64,000 bases of DNA from Prorocentrum cordatum (GCA_963575745.1 CAUYUJ010000370.1:156001-220000), one strand, 5' to 3'; counted from the first letter of the stretch, positions 10,701 through 19,400 are shown. The notes: generated by a model from the sequence alone, not told the origin. Program-made: numbers and translations.

Positions 10701-13700
10701 TAGTCCTTGTTATGATGAGGGTGGAGTACGTCGTGTATGTAGCCCCGCACCTCACGTTCGGCTCGGTCAAGCTTCTCTGGGGTCTCGCCCAGGGCGCGGG
10801 TGGCCTCGGAGGCCCCTGCCCAGAGCTCCTCCCTCAGGTCGGCTGCAAGAGCAAGCGTGTCCGTGGTGGGAGGGGGCCAGGCGGCGTCGGGCGCCTGGGC
10901 GTCCCCTCTCGTGGCCTCGATGTCGAGGAGGCCGGCTGCGATGTGGATGACCATGCACTGGCGCTCCTCCAGCTCCTGGTCGCCGAGCTGGAGGGCCTCG
11001 CGGAGGCCAGGCGACACGTGGATGGAGTCGCGGTAGTCTGCCGTCTCCAGCTCGAGGCCGGCCACGAGGAGCTTGCCGATCCCGCAGCCGCCGTCCGCGG
11101 GCCAGATGGGCTGCAGAACCTCGGCGTAGCCCGAGCCGGGTCCAAGGTGGCCCCCCCCTGCGCGCCGGAGCTGATCCAGGTAGTCGCCCGCTTCCTCGGC
11201 GAGCGCGGCGGGGCCTCCGCGGACGAGCTCGTCCAGCACGCCTTCGACAGTGATGTCCTCGCCCCTGAGCGAGCTGTGGAGGAGGCGCCCCTTGACGTAG
11301 GACTGGAGGTGATGGCTGCACTGCTCGAGCGGACCTACCTCGGGGAGCGAGGCGATCTTCGCGATCTGCTCGCGCCTTCTTCCAACGTCCTCGGGGGACT
11401 CGGCGGTGGTGTCCTCGACGGCTCTCGCGGTGTCAGGCCCGGGGGGGTCGACGTCGCGCTCCCAGTCGTAGTCCGGGCCGAGCAAGGTCTCCGTGAGCTC
11501 GTTCTCGGCTGCTGTGGGGGCGAAGCTGACGAGCTCCTCCGGGGGAGCCCACCTGATGCTCCGCGGGGGGGCCCCTGAGGCGTCGCCGGCGTCACGGCCT
11601 GCCTGCCCTCGGCGTGCCACCCCTTCACGGACCTTCTGGGCTGCCTCCTCATGAGCGGCTTCCCGAAGTTGCTTGATGCGGCCGTCGACCTCGGTCGGGG
11701 GGATGGGCTTGTCACCCTTCAAGCCCCCGCGGCGTATCAGCTGGGCCTGCACTGTCCAATGCTGCTGCTGGAGGGTGCCCTTGAACGGGCGGTGCGAGTG
11801 GCCGCACTCGGCAGCTGTCCGCTGGCAGCCACAGTGCGTGGCCGCGCCCCAGCAGTAGGGCTTCTTGGCCACCTCGTCGATGGGTGCGTGGGTGACCGAC
11901 TCGGCGGCCTCCCGGGGCGGCAGGCGCTTGCCTGCGGGGTAAGCCCTGCGGGGGCTCCCCTCGGCTCCTGGTTCGGCACCTGCGCCTCGAGCATCTCCTG
12001 GCGCCTTCAGGGCCTTGTGCGTGAGACGCCAGAGTGTCCGGCTGTGCTGCCGCTCCAGGTGTGGCAGGATGGTCTTCCTGAACCAGGCGTCCTCCAGGTC
12101 GAGCTTGAAACAAGTCGGCATGCGCAGGAGAGGGTTGCCGTCACTGTCGGGCGTGAGGGCCATGAACTCGATCTGCTCCTTGCGTAGCCACTCCTTGCCC
12201 GATATCCGAAGGAGCTGGCGGTACACGTCCTTGAGATCCTCGCGCCAGCGCCAGTTGAGCTCCTCGAACCAGCCGTAGATGCGCTCGCGGGGAAAGACGT
12301 CGGAGTCCTCCTCGGCCAGTTTCTCCAGCTTCTCGATGGCGTCGGCTCGTTCCTGGTAGTGCTCCCAACCGTAGATCAGCGCGAAGCATCTGGCGTGGTT
12401 CTGCGCCTGCTTCACCCACTGGGCCAGCGTAGCGGGAGCCCGGGGGCGGGCCTCGAGGCGGTCGTCCTGGGGGACCACGTGGTTGTCGTGCTCCTCCTGG
12501 GAGTGCTTAGGGAAGTCCGCCACGCTCAAGTAGTGCGGTAGAAGTGAGTGCTGGTCCCGCGCGCCGAAGTACAGGCCCGCGAGTCCGAGGGCGAGGCGTG
12601 ATGTGACGCAGGTGGGCCAACCGAGGCCCGAGAGCTCGCCCTTCGATGTGACGAAGGCCTCCTTGATGGCATGGTAGAGGGACGTGCCTGTGTAGGAGGG
12701 GCAGACCTGGACGTCGAAGCGGTTGCAGGCCCGCGCGAGGAAGACGAGGGCCGTCTCCTCTCGCCCTAAGCCCTGCGGCGTGCCCTTGGAGCTCTTGGAC
12801 TCACTGTTGTGCTTGACGAGGCTCTCGATGCCGAGTCCGATGTCCTTGAGGGCGGCTGCCATCTCGCTGTCGCCGGTGGGGCCGATCTCCCCTCCGACCC
12901 CAGCGCGTCGCTCGCCCGGGGGGGCGTGCCGCGTCCCGTCGGCCAGGATGGGGCCCACCAGGTTGTGGTAGAGGTCGGTCCTGCCACGCCCGACCAGGGA
13001 GGGCAGCGGCGCCGAGGCGGCGGGGGCGCCAGGCGGCAGCAGGGGCCGTGGGGCGGCAGGGCTCGTCGCAGGCGCGGGGCCTACGCCCCAGGTGGGGGCG
13101 CCACCACCGAAGGGGTGGGCGATGCTCGCCGTGAGGCCAGGGGGGGCCTGCGGTGCGGGCGGAGCCAAGGTGGGGCGCACCTCCTCCTGGTAGCCGTCGC
13201 GCAGTCGGCGGAGCTGGCTGCGCCACTCGCCCTCGAGCGCGCGCAGACCGCGCCCCCCATCCCGTTCGTGCTCCTCAGCGCCTCGCAGCAGCACCTTCAG
13301 CACGTCCTGGGTCTGGTCCCAGTCGTACCGGTTGAGGAGCCTCTCCTGGGCGCCTGCGTCTCCCTCTTCGGGGTGGAGCTCGCGGTCGCGGAGGTACTCC
13401 CGCAGGCACTCCATCCCGCTCGGCGGAGAGGGCACCGCGCTGGTGGGGGCCCCGTCGGCGCCGTCGAGGCGGGAGACGAGCTCAGCGATGGAGAGCCGGG
13501 GGTTCGACTGGCTCCCGCCCCCCCGAGGGGCCTCACCGTGGGGAGGCTGCGGGGGACGGGGCGAAGGGGGCCCCGGAGCTGCTCCCTCGTGCTGAGGCGG
13601 CGGCGGCTGGGGCAGCGTGCCCTGGGACCCAGCGTGGGCCAAGGTGGTGGAAAGGGCTGCGTCGCGTGCCTCCTGGAGGGCCTGCGCCTCCCGGCGCTTC

Positions 13701-15274
13701 TCCTGCTGGCTCTCGTCGTAGCGCAGCTTGCACAGCATGATGCCGTCGCGCCGTGCGTAGCCCAGGGAGTTGCACTTGGCCTTGGCGCAGCCTTGCGCAC
13801 GCCGCATCCCTTGGTACAAAGCAGCGTGGTGGGCACAGAGAGGGGCCTGCTCCTGCTGCGTCCCGGCGGTCAGGGGGCTGACGCGGGCGTCGTCAGTGAG
13901 GAGCGTGGTGTTCTCCTCGAGCGCCTTGTCGCCGCACTGCACCCGCGGGGCCAGCAGCGTGACCCGGCCCGTCTCGGCGTGCCGCCAGCCCACCCGATGG
14001 GCCATGCAGGGGATGCCCTCATCCTCGGTGTCCGACTCGTCGCGCGGCCTGGGGCCCTCCTCCGCGGGCGTCGTGGGCTTGCGCCTGCGGCGCGGGCAGC
14101 AGCAGCAGGGGAGGCAGCAGAGGCCACCGGCGCCTCGGACGAGGCCCCAGGCGCAGCCTGGGATCCCGCGGATGCCCCGCGAGGTGCGGACGCAGCACCA
14201 GCCGAGCGGAGTGTGCTCGGCGAGGTCGTCGAGGTCGACCACCGCGTCGGCCGCGACCACCGCGTAGGACTGCAGGTGGGCCTTCAACGGTTCGCACTCC
14301 TGGCAGGGGCCCACCTTGCGGCAGAGGTGGAGCCTCTTGGTGGCTGCCCTCTCCAGGTCCTTCCTCAGTCGCCGTGAGGTGGCCCCGTAGACGGTGTCGT
14401 AGTCGATGATCAGGCCGTGGGCGTTCGTCCGCGCGTCGCTCCACTTGAGCGGGACGCGCGCCACCTGGCCGTCCACGGAGAAGACCACGTGGCGGGGGTT
14501 GCCCGCGCGGAGGGCGGTCTTCAGGTCGCGGTAGAAGTTCGTCGGCGGCTCCTTCTCCAGACCCGGGCCGTAGAGCTGAACCTGCTGCGGGTCGCGGTTG
14601 ATCTGGTCGGCCGTCGTCACAGGTATGGTACGCTGGCCCTTGCGGCAGCACACGCCTCTGAGGAAACTGGCCACTGCACGGAGAGGGACGCATGCCCGCT
14701 GGATGAGCTCCATCAGCCACACACACATTGTCAAGCACAAAAGGACGAGCACCACCCCGAAAGCGATCCGCCCGCCCAGGATGAAGGTGTCCCAGCTCGG
14801 CCCGAAGAGAAAGCGGCCTGCACGCCTGACGGGGTCGCTGAAGAAACCTCCCTCGTCCAGTGGGGCCTCCACGACGACAAAGAGGGAGGCCACGAAGCGG
14901 TACCCGAGGATGAAGACGCCGGGGAACTCGTCGTTGCTGTCGTCGTACCCGTCCCCGTCGCCAATGTTGTCAGTCGGGCCCGCGTCGTCGGGCGGGCCGA
15001 CCGACCCGTTCGTCACGTTGCTTGAGTTGGCGCCGCAGGAGCTCTCGTTCGCCATGCTGAGGTTGGCCTTCTGCCTCTTGCCCGTCACGCTGGCGTTGGC
15101 CTGCTTCGCCTCCCTACGGCGCCGCTCATGCACGTAGTCCCAGAAGTCGTCCCAGAACTCCAGCGCCCCAGCCGGGGCCAGCACCAGCGCCGGGGGCAGC
15201 AGCGCCCGCGGCCGTCCGTGCGCCAGGGGGCCGGCCAGGGCCGGCACCAGCGCCATGGCCGCCGGCAGCGGCAT
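4706..15274 (-). CDS. YR-retrotransposon polyprotein (membrane-type N-terminus, MTase-like, RT, RNase H, MTase-like, tyrosine recombinase)
   Basis: The start is the first ATG (15274) after an in-frame TGA near 15446, giving 3,522 codons. The frame is open up to 15421, but only with a TTG. Residues 1-50 are hydrophobic, signal-peptide-like. Six N-x-S/T sequons lie at 60-91. Hydrophobic segments are at about 117-139 and 164-191, and a Cys cluster is near 385-395. A Cys/His cluster at 1141-1161 resembles a gag-type zinc finger. An MTase-like part at about 1750-1935 has VCTSFC and AENP motifs. RT spans about 2140-2400, with LSKLDVKGAF (Asp2216) and LMDD (2334-2335). RNase H has Asp2529, Glu2575, Asp2600 and Asp2650. 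A degenerate MTase lies at about 2726-3011. The recombinase at about 3160-3510 has Arg3333, Lys3382, His3463-x-x-Arg3466, Trp3489 and Tyr3497. The ORF has no internal stop. Residues 200-1700 have no recognised family. Confidence 0.9.
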   Translation of the reverse strand: MPLPAAMALVPALAGPLAHGRPRALLPPALVLAPAGALEFWDDFWDYVHERRRREAKQANASVTGKRQKANLSMANESSCGANSSNVTNGSVGPPDDAGPTDNIGDGDGYDDSNDEFPGVFILGYRFVASLFVVVEAPLDEGGFFSDPVRRAGRFLFGPSWDTFILGGRIAFGVVLVLLCLTMCVWLMELIQRACVPLRAVASFLRGVCCRKGQRTIPVTTADQINRDPQQVQLYGPGLEKEPPTNFYRDLKTALRAGNPRHVVFSVDGQVARVPLKWSDARTNAHGLIIDYDTVYGATSRRLRKDLERAATKRLHLCRKVGPCQECEPLKAHLQSYAVVAADAVVDLDDLAEHTPLGWCCVRTSRGIRGIPGCAWGLVRGAGGLCCLPCCCCPRRRRKPTTPAEEGPRPRDESDTEDEGIPCMAHRVGWRHAETGRVTLLAPRVQCGDKALEENTTLLTDDARVSPLTAGTQQEQAPLCAHHAALYQGMRRAQGCAKAKCNSLGYARRDGIMLCKLRYDESQQEKRREAQALQEARDAALSTTLAHAGSQGTLPQPPPPQHEGAAPGPPSPRPPQPPHGEAPRGGGSQSNPRLSIAELVSRLDGADGAPTSAVPSPPSGMECLREYLRDRELHPEEGDAGAQERLLNRYDWDQTQDVLKVLLRGAEEHERDGGRGLRALEGEWRSQLRRLRDGYQEEVRPTLAPPAPQAPPGLTASIAHPFGGGAPTWGVGPAPATSPAAPRPLLPPGAPAASAPLPSLVGRGRTDLYHNLVGPILADGTRHAPPGERRAGVGGEIGPTGDSEMAAALKDIGLGIESLVKHNSESKSSKGTPQGLGREETALVFLARACNRFDVQVCPSYTGTSLYHAIKEAFVTSKGELSGLGWPTCVTSRLALGLAGLYFGARDQHSLLPHYLSVADFPKHSQEEHDNHVVPQDDRLEARPRAPATLAQWVKQAQNHARCFALIYGWEHYQERADAIEKLEKLAEEDSDVFPRERIYGWFEELNWRWREDLKDVYRQLLRISGKEWLRKEQIEFMALTPDSDGNPLLRMPTCFKLDLEDAWFRKTILPHLERQHSRTLWRLTHKALKAPGDARGAGAEPGAEGSPRRAYPAGKRLPPREAAESVTHAPIDEVAKKPYCWGAATHCGCQRTAAECGHSHRPFKGTLQQQHWTVQAQLIRRGGLKGDKPIPPTEVDGRIKQLREAAHEEAAQKVREGVARRGQAGRDAGDASGAPPRSIRWAPPEELVSFAPTAAENELTETLLGPDYDWERDVDPPGPDTARAVEDTTAESPEDVGRRREQIAKIASLPEVGPLEQCSHHLQSYVKGRLLHSSLRGEDITVEGVLDELVRGGPAALAEEAGDYLDQLRRAGGGHLGPGSGYAEVLQPIWPADGGCGIGKLLVAGLELETADYRDSIHVSPGLREALQLGDQELEERQCMVIHIAAGLLDIEATRGDAQAPDAAWPPPTTDTLALAADLREELWAGASEATRALGETPEKLDRAEREVRGYIHDVLHPHHNKDYRSLCAFPLEPLSNVVLNFIRVDSLGRVNFESVSGAAASPESPNCWLLIHRRHMRLIKLGPDIDRATLLADFAQHASTWGGSLPTDYVAMGWEVLLDQAKEWAPEAFTPQPRTCLCCKYIKNRQGDGTRVAGDVAPLEPLNDDYTFLTIAGWGLQAWSPYCRKEHPIPESVTVPGDKLIAQEIMAGTGRWTQAWRSRGLEARDPIEYYEDPLRKQGPREDHNVLRKSVQDRLLEDISEGDVNVIGLEPVCTSFCSWMRCNGGTRTMAQPEGVEPLLASEVTGNTIAEFSARAFKKALDMQKFAWAENPAPDGIYPSIWDTKWWRPLLDRKDVMIIPFDFCEHGHGPEDDPTARYRKRTWIVARASQQFARWIAKRCCGQHRHVSLEGHAPGSAIRRCRTSQVYPWPFVENLTQGILAGVLPGGLRTSGCETTDVLDGGEAPPLASISASSLDSQGGMAQEPRPPDDSARRVGDSGEARTLIRRFALAYVAYAKAQPTGTVDAWRGAAARGEALVELAGSVEEGARALFEARSDLGLDNLKGIFDSDLDRHLAPDALLYLRDQAGHGVAARDTGIKVREECKPHQSAADVLDQCYEGSWKDVHAARVLVLPRRRRDLLQGVRSSPQGAVPKQNPDRTLSLEKRLIHDQRRVNETTDKTWHPPAAQPFHRQLARLIVWWSVKLPRIPILLSKLDVKGAFKLLWVDPQDVGTFATDLPWHPEACSAPRGPEEAPAPRTTDPDTQLDQQVQLCLDRGLTEGLTLISLVLTFGWAGSPGEWTPWGDSVAAVHSQHAPGIPAWEGPFKFQSYILMDDLVLVEPALGMRPWTSRSLAEKTIEKLLGPAAINQDKKHQEGYFSTNKIVWGLEYRTDEMQVAIPEPRLLKGAYLLSDTCYDSGYKGARLRDMQVLRGTGTSWMAAMPALATELRAVDAFLTPQADGILRPKVEPGAEEAAWQDLWDTCELLRLLLARPEVWGERFTVSMYTLLDVRERLALPGEAAKVVWATTDATTSVAFGADWTEKIYLRQDLKDYKGMLGEALGDSDDSTVEIALGEAMAYIVLAGRQGPSWSGRIVLLATDNMAFTNWLKKRHPRPRLVRHLFRILHYLECKYNFMTIGHFFRTYHNVTADFGSRASQEEVKRRMDELGLSSVDAAHEWADLVANGVRRRVLRLLGGDAEDGRIALQLREARLKRRFREVPLATAPGRALEWGLGAGFFSKIWTGLGGTAHTAPIGEDPDPSAGPVWAILATLGPDPTGRSACKAARQAARLGAQRIALDAPRQLPLGEAARSLQEQGFTVSTEDLLATEVGELVARRRALLLGTRHVGDEQQAWTFDTLDLRRPIAPAVGPVLQPPSALPPDAWLLHARFEADPRMRRAEDRLLPVGVGHLWTDKGREVVYSTGGPLPTIQADWTTHPPPLIRDFKGPGHGVRRVTLEESWLAVGGTLENFPTPQDDAAAAHVTRLIAGDTGARLAGAVALWAGAALDWEASAGACFDLDAQAKERGMREWLARWRQGLLPGRPPPAPLPHAAPGLPPAHPGEPGRHAGGSTPGEGADRRPPTRCAAFRPADGGIDARAAALAAGLVWQDMGGTQDEHDAARAAGASALPEIARPPRKQKMPQLGLVSISAPEHLVDLAPDVPVFAEVQEWVHKKLASGLAHSTRTSYGEAWSKWLWWCTRRGIPPLFEGDSKRQVTEDEEELLRFIGYLGWLGKGNGTILSTLFALQGGHVRAGGGDPLVGKKRIKVLIDSLQKGGPKEERKLGVTPRMMIWLKKELNPTPPCQGERATRGPDFDSVVLWGALCTGFFYLCRAKEIVDSGGVDEQMCLRGVDVAFHDKEGGAAAPGVGSAAKALITFRKTKTDQRAFGACRTHHRAEAEVCPVEALELLRLHAPERFQEGSEGRRPLFRWASGRMVKREQLQAALQRAAAAEGLPPKRFKSHSLRIGGASALWHALGDAEAVKRWGRWSSNAFHGYLYDSEEQSRGVAAAMARDVATLHAA

Positions 15275-15375
15275 GGGGCGCCACCGTGTGCCCGTGGCGG
15301 GGCCCCGCGTCGGGGGGGCCCAGGCTCGCGCGTCGGGGCGAGCCCGCTGTGGGAGCCACCCTTGAGCCCCCCACT

Positions 15376-15456
15376 CAAAAGAGCAGGGGAAAATGGCTGA
15401 GGTTTCCCCCAACACTCCCAAGAACCTACGGTTTCGAAACGAGTTTCAAACCTACA
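15376..15456 (-). repeat. Split direct repeat A1 (5' end of YR element)
   Basis: 81 bp identical to 4270-4350, starting with CAAAAGAGCAGGGG and ending CAAACCTACA. It is the 5' terminus of the element and lies just upstream of the first ATG, so it probably holds or adjoins the promoter and leader. No specific promoter motif was seen. Confidence 0.9.
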
Positions 15457-17428
15457 CAAGGACGGGTTGACGTGGCGGGGAGAGCGCCGTGGCCGCAGCA
15501 TTGCGATGAGCACCTAGGAGTGGTTGTCGAGCGGAGCCTGCGTTCTTCATTCTTTTTTAAAGCCATGAATATGGAGCCCTTGCCCGTAAGGGAAGCAGTG
15601 CCGTTCTTCGCCGCTCGGAGATGTCGGGCAATCGAGAAAGGCGCGGCCCGGCACTCGGCAGACCAGCGCCCGTTCACCGTGGCGACGATGGGGAGATTCT
15701 GCATGGCGGACCCGCTGGGCATGTCTATCAGTGGGGGCCAACTCTTGATAGTAGTAGCAGCAGCTCTCCACAGTGTCGCACTCAACAGTGCTTCTGCGCC
15801 CATGGGGATGTCAGCTCCAGCCCAATTCTTCAGACCCAATCTGTCCAGTTTGGTGAAGGCCGAGGGCGGCGAGCGGATTATCTTGTGGAGGACGTGGATA
15901 TCGCGGCTGAGAATCAGTTCAGGTACAGAGAAAGGTTGGCCAACATAGGATAGCGTCGTCAGCGCGGAAGAGTTGCGCGACTTGATGTTCTGCTGGATCG
16001 GAGCGTGAGATTCGCCGAGGATCGGGGCGCGGTAAAGCCACTTGGCGGCGGGGCCAGACCATGTCGTGCGTTCGTCAGCTCCAGGTCCCATGAAGACGCC
16101 GAGGTACTTGGCAGAGGACTCGATCTTGAAGAGGGCCCGATCGGCGTGGATATGAGCAAGAATGTCTTTGATGCGGTCGACCAAGTAGGAAGAGGCAATG
16201 GCCCAGACGGGGGCGAAGACGCAATTGCGTGGTTGAAGGTGAAGGCCAGCATATTGAGCAATCACAAAAAGGTGGGGTCGCAGTCCATCGATGTCACGTA
16301 GACATGCAAGAACGCATCCAAGATCATCCGCACATGCCGTGGCGGTGCCCCTTTGGACCGTCTTGAAGAAACCGTTGATGCCGATCAGTGGAGGGTCGAA
16401 GAACAATGCCCAGATGGTGCCACTAAGGGGGCAGCCTTGCGCAACTCCACTAGAAGCGAGGAAAAGCGGTCGTCGCGTGCCCCCCATTTCGAGTAGAGAT
16501 ATCGGCATGTGGTAAAATTGTTGAATTCGGGTGAGTATGCGGCCGTGTATACCCCATCTCTGTAGGACGTTCCACATCCAGGCATGCGAGAGGCTCGGGA
16601 AGGCGGCCGCAATGTCCATGCTCAGAAAGCATGGTTGAAGAGCTTGAGCATCAGGGAGGGTGCTATACTTGCGGCTGTATGTGTCGACCTCGACAATGTT
16701 GTCCAAGAGCTGTCGCCCAGGGACAAAGCCTCGCTGGATGGACGTGATCATTTTTTGTCACCAGCGGCTTGAGCTTTCTGTTCGTGGCGGACGCGATGAT
16801 CTTCACGTCAGTGTTCTTCATGGCGAGGGGGCGCAGCTGACCGGGCTCACGAGTGCACTCTGATTGCCCGCCCGGCTCGTCTCCTTTCGGTAACATTGCC
16901 ACCGTGGTGTGGTTGAGCGCGTGCGGGATAGCGAGGCCGTTGGACAGGTGAGTGGCGAGCTCGGCGAGGATGGGGGCGACGAGCCAGGCACGATAATGAA
17001 GGCCGTCAGGTCCAAGTGCAGAATCAGACGCGTTCTTCGCTGCCAGAAAGAGGTCGTGCTCGTCGGGAATCGCGGCGTCGAAGATTGGCCATGGGGGGGA
17101 AGTCCGAGTCAAGGTGGGAATTCATGGCGTTGGTGTCTACGGGCTTGTCGGTGAAGATCGGCATCCAATGGGCTTGGATAGCGGAGTGCATGTCCATTGG
17201 GTCCCTGAGCAGCGCGTTGGACGCGCCGCGGGACACTCGGATACCAGCAAGCACCACGCGCTTGGAAAAAGGGCTTCCAGAGCCCCCCTTTCCCACGCTC
17301 AGCGTTGGCTCGTTTCCGCCACCTGTCGCCTCGAAGCTGCTGTGGTTCTTGAAAAGCCTGGCGAGCGGCGGCAGCAGCCTGGGCGCGTCGCTCGGCAGAG
17401 ACCGCGGCGTGGTAGGTGGCGGCGTCAA
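15457..17428 (-). pseudogene. LINE 1 reverse transcriptase (broken)
   Basis: The minus strand carries RT motifs in order. The N-terminal linker (ALLRDPMDMHSAIQAHWMPI) is in the 17428 frame. ALGPDGLHYRAW and RPLAMKNTDVKIIA are in the 17112 frame. The 16751 frame holds QRGFVPGRQLLDN, FLSMDIAAAFPSL, GVAQGCPLSG, ATACADDLG (catalytic ADD intact) and AKYLGVFMGP. Frame changes occur near the G-run at 17093-17100 and at the T6 run 16751-16756, so homopolymer slippage is likely. The sequence stops abruptly at 15457 where the YR element enters; the C-terminal portion resumes at 3848. Family: non-LTR retrotransposon of the dinoflagellate type. Confidence 0.8.
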
Positions 17429-18620
17429 TCGCGAAGAGCGCAGGGTCCTTCAGCGCGATGACAGAGCAGCAATGCGGGGATGCTGGGGTCGCGTTCATCT
17501 GGAGGTACTTCGCGCCCAGTGCCGATTTGTCGATGAGGATGCGGGCGAGTTTGGCGTCTTGGTACCACGCCGCTCTGGCGATACTGCGCATGGTCATGGA
17601 GTAGACCTCCTTGGAGATGGCGTTGCGATCGGACTTGAGATTGTCAGGATGGAGACGCGTGGGTGCGTCGCGAGCATGGGAAGCAGCAGTAACCATGTTC
17701 TCCTTGCGGGCTTTCCACTTGCCGATCGGGGAGAGGTTGTCGTAGTCTGTTTTCAGGGGCAGGTGTTCGATGGTGCTCGCGTAGAACTTGGACTGGATAA
17801 GAAAAACGGGGATGCCTCGCTCAGCATGTGGGCGTTGTGCGCGATGTCGGATTCGAACTTGCATGGGCTTGTGGTCGCTGGATGGGCTGCCAAAACGTTC
17901 CAAAGGGGAGTCGTCAATAACCGTGGCGGTCCCGATCACCGGAATGTTGTGGGCGGCGAAAGACGTGAAGAAGCGGTCAATGCGCGATTCTGAAGAGTCT
18001 GCTGCGCGGCGGTGAGTAGTCGATGCGGTGGTATTCTCGGTGCGCATGCGGACAAGTTGCTTCCAACAAGTAGGCTGGTACTGATACCTCTCATTCGCAT
18101 GAATGTGAATAGGTCGGGTGAGACTGCGCGTTTGATGTTCAGCGATATTGAAGTCCCCGAGCATGAAGAACAGCGTGTGATCGGGGTCGGCCAGCGCCTC
18201 GCTGTTCGCGGATACGCAGGCGTGCCTGATGGCAGCTCGGTCAGCGGTTGAGAGGCCGTGGTTGTGGATGTTCATACAGGTATGAGTATACTGCTTCGTG
18301 ACATCGGCAATGCGGAGGAGAGCGGCTCGTCCAGGAACAATGGCAGAAAACGGTATGTCGGGCTTCGCTGTCTGGTCAATGCCACCCGCGGCGAGGTTGC
18401 CAGGGGCGGGGCTGTGACACGCCTGGTATTTGATCGCCGTGGAGTTGGCCATTTGGCGCAGAGAGGTCCTGGTCCCATGCGTCTGCTGAAGAGCGATGGT
18501 GGAGAACTTCTTGAGGCGCGGAATCAGGGTCCTCCGCGTGGTGTCCCCTCTGCGCGGGTCGGTGCGCAGGAGTGCCTGCGCATTCCAGCTGACGCTGGAG
18601 GAGTCTGGGTTCGAATCTGT
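17290..18620 (-). pseudogene. LINE 1 apurinic-type endonuclease domain (inactive)
   Basis: The minus-strand frame contains the exonuclease/endonuclease/phosphatase motifs SWNAQALL (Asn near 18584), IALQQTHG, FFMLGDFNIAE and SSDHKPM in the expected order. The motif that is normally LQETHG reads LQQTHG: codon 18483-18485 is CAG (Gln) where the metal-binding Glu is expected, so the nuclease should be dead. The frame then runs out of phase with the RT portion near 17300. The Pro-rich start of this open frame (18878 to about 18640) is probably not coding. Confidence 0.75.
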
Positions 18621-19149
18621 GCGCGTCCGCGGCGCCCAGCGCGCGCAAAAGCCACCATGCTGCTGCCGGCGCGTTGCCAAGGGAGCTGGCGAGAGCCGCG
18701 CCAAGGTCATTGCGTTGTTTTCCGAGACTCCATGTCGAACAGCTGCGTCGGACCATTGGACTCTTGTCGGCTCCGAGGAGGAGGGGGGGGGGGAGGGTGG
18801 GGGCGGGGGGGGCAATGCGCACCTGCTGAAGACTACATCCTCCGGTGGAAGGGGGGGCGGGCAAGAGGCGGAATGCACCAGTTAGAACGTTGCGTGAAAC
18901 GCCCCGCGAACCAACGCAATCCAAGGAGGCGATAAAACAACGCAGCGAAACGGGCCAATCATAATATTAGCAACAGAAGCCACGCAAAACAACATATTCA
19001 TGTTGTGAAATTATCGCGCCGCCGGAAATCTGAGCCTGGCAGCCGCTCCGAACCGCTCGTCGAAGCCTGCGTGGTGCGAGCTGGGTGGCGGCGCCCCTGG
19101 CCAGGCCATTGATGGCTCGACCGGCCCAAGATCACGAATGCGAGATCAA
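18621..19149. other. 5' flank of LINE 1, no gene
   Basis: G-rich stretch 18780-18812, then an AT-rich patch about 18940-19015 that is unusual against the GC-rich surroundings and may mark the LINE boundary. No spliced-leader relic was found here, unlike the LINE at 50.9-55.1 kb. Confidence 0.4.
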
Positions 19150-19400
19150 TCCTCATGGGATCAGAATGCGCGTCAGAACGGGCTGCGTCGGCACAGACTC
19201 GACATCGACTGGGGTCGGCTGCGTCGAGATGCACCGCAACGCCCACATCGGATCGCCAGAACATCGGAATCGAATCGAATCGGGCAAGCGGGAATCGATA
19301 TCGAATCGGTTGATCGAACCGACGTAGGCCCTGACGGGTTGCTCGACCAGTCCGCGAGCACGAGTGATGGCTCGATCAGATCACGGTGGCCACGAGGTTC
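19150..19400 (+). repeat. ATCGAATCGG-rich dispersed repeat, copy 1
   Basis: Shares blocks with 48535-48765 in the same order and orientation: GCGCGTC, GGGCTGC(A/G)TCGGC and CGGAATCGAATCG. Built of degenerate ATCGGATCG/GAATCG units. Non-coding. Confidence 0.55.

Larger units (their letters stand above)
3849..15456 (-). mobile_element. YR retrotransposon with split direct repeats (PAT/Ngaro-like order)
   Basis: Read on the minus strand the order is A1 (15456-15376), one long ORF, B1 (4697-4351), A2 (4350-4196), B2 (4195-3849). This A1-ORF-B1-A2-B2 order is diagnostic of PAT/Ngaro-type tyrosine-recombinase retrotransposons. B1 and B2 are both 347 bp with a single difference seen near 4044/4546. 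The outer 81 bp of A1 and A2 are identical. The ORF encodes RT, RNase H and a tyrosine recombinase with all catalytic residues. There is no target-site duplication; both outer ends and the A2/B1 junction share only a single C, as expected for recombinase-mediated insertion of a circle. The element sits inside LINE 1. The near-identical repeats and unbroken ORF indicate recent insertion. Confidence 0.9.

Noticed and set aside
10767-11321. Arg/Pro/Ala-rich ORFs overlapping the YR polyprotein on both strands
   Set aside because: They are shadow frames of a GC-rich coding region.
15275-15421. Upstream extension of the polyprotein to 15421
   Set aside because: The codon at 15421 is TTG, not ATG, and the stretch lies partly in the A1 terminal repeat. 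The first ATG after the in-frame stop is at 15274.
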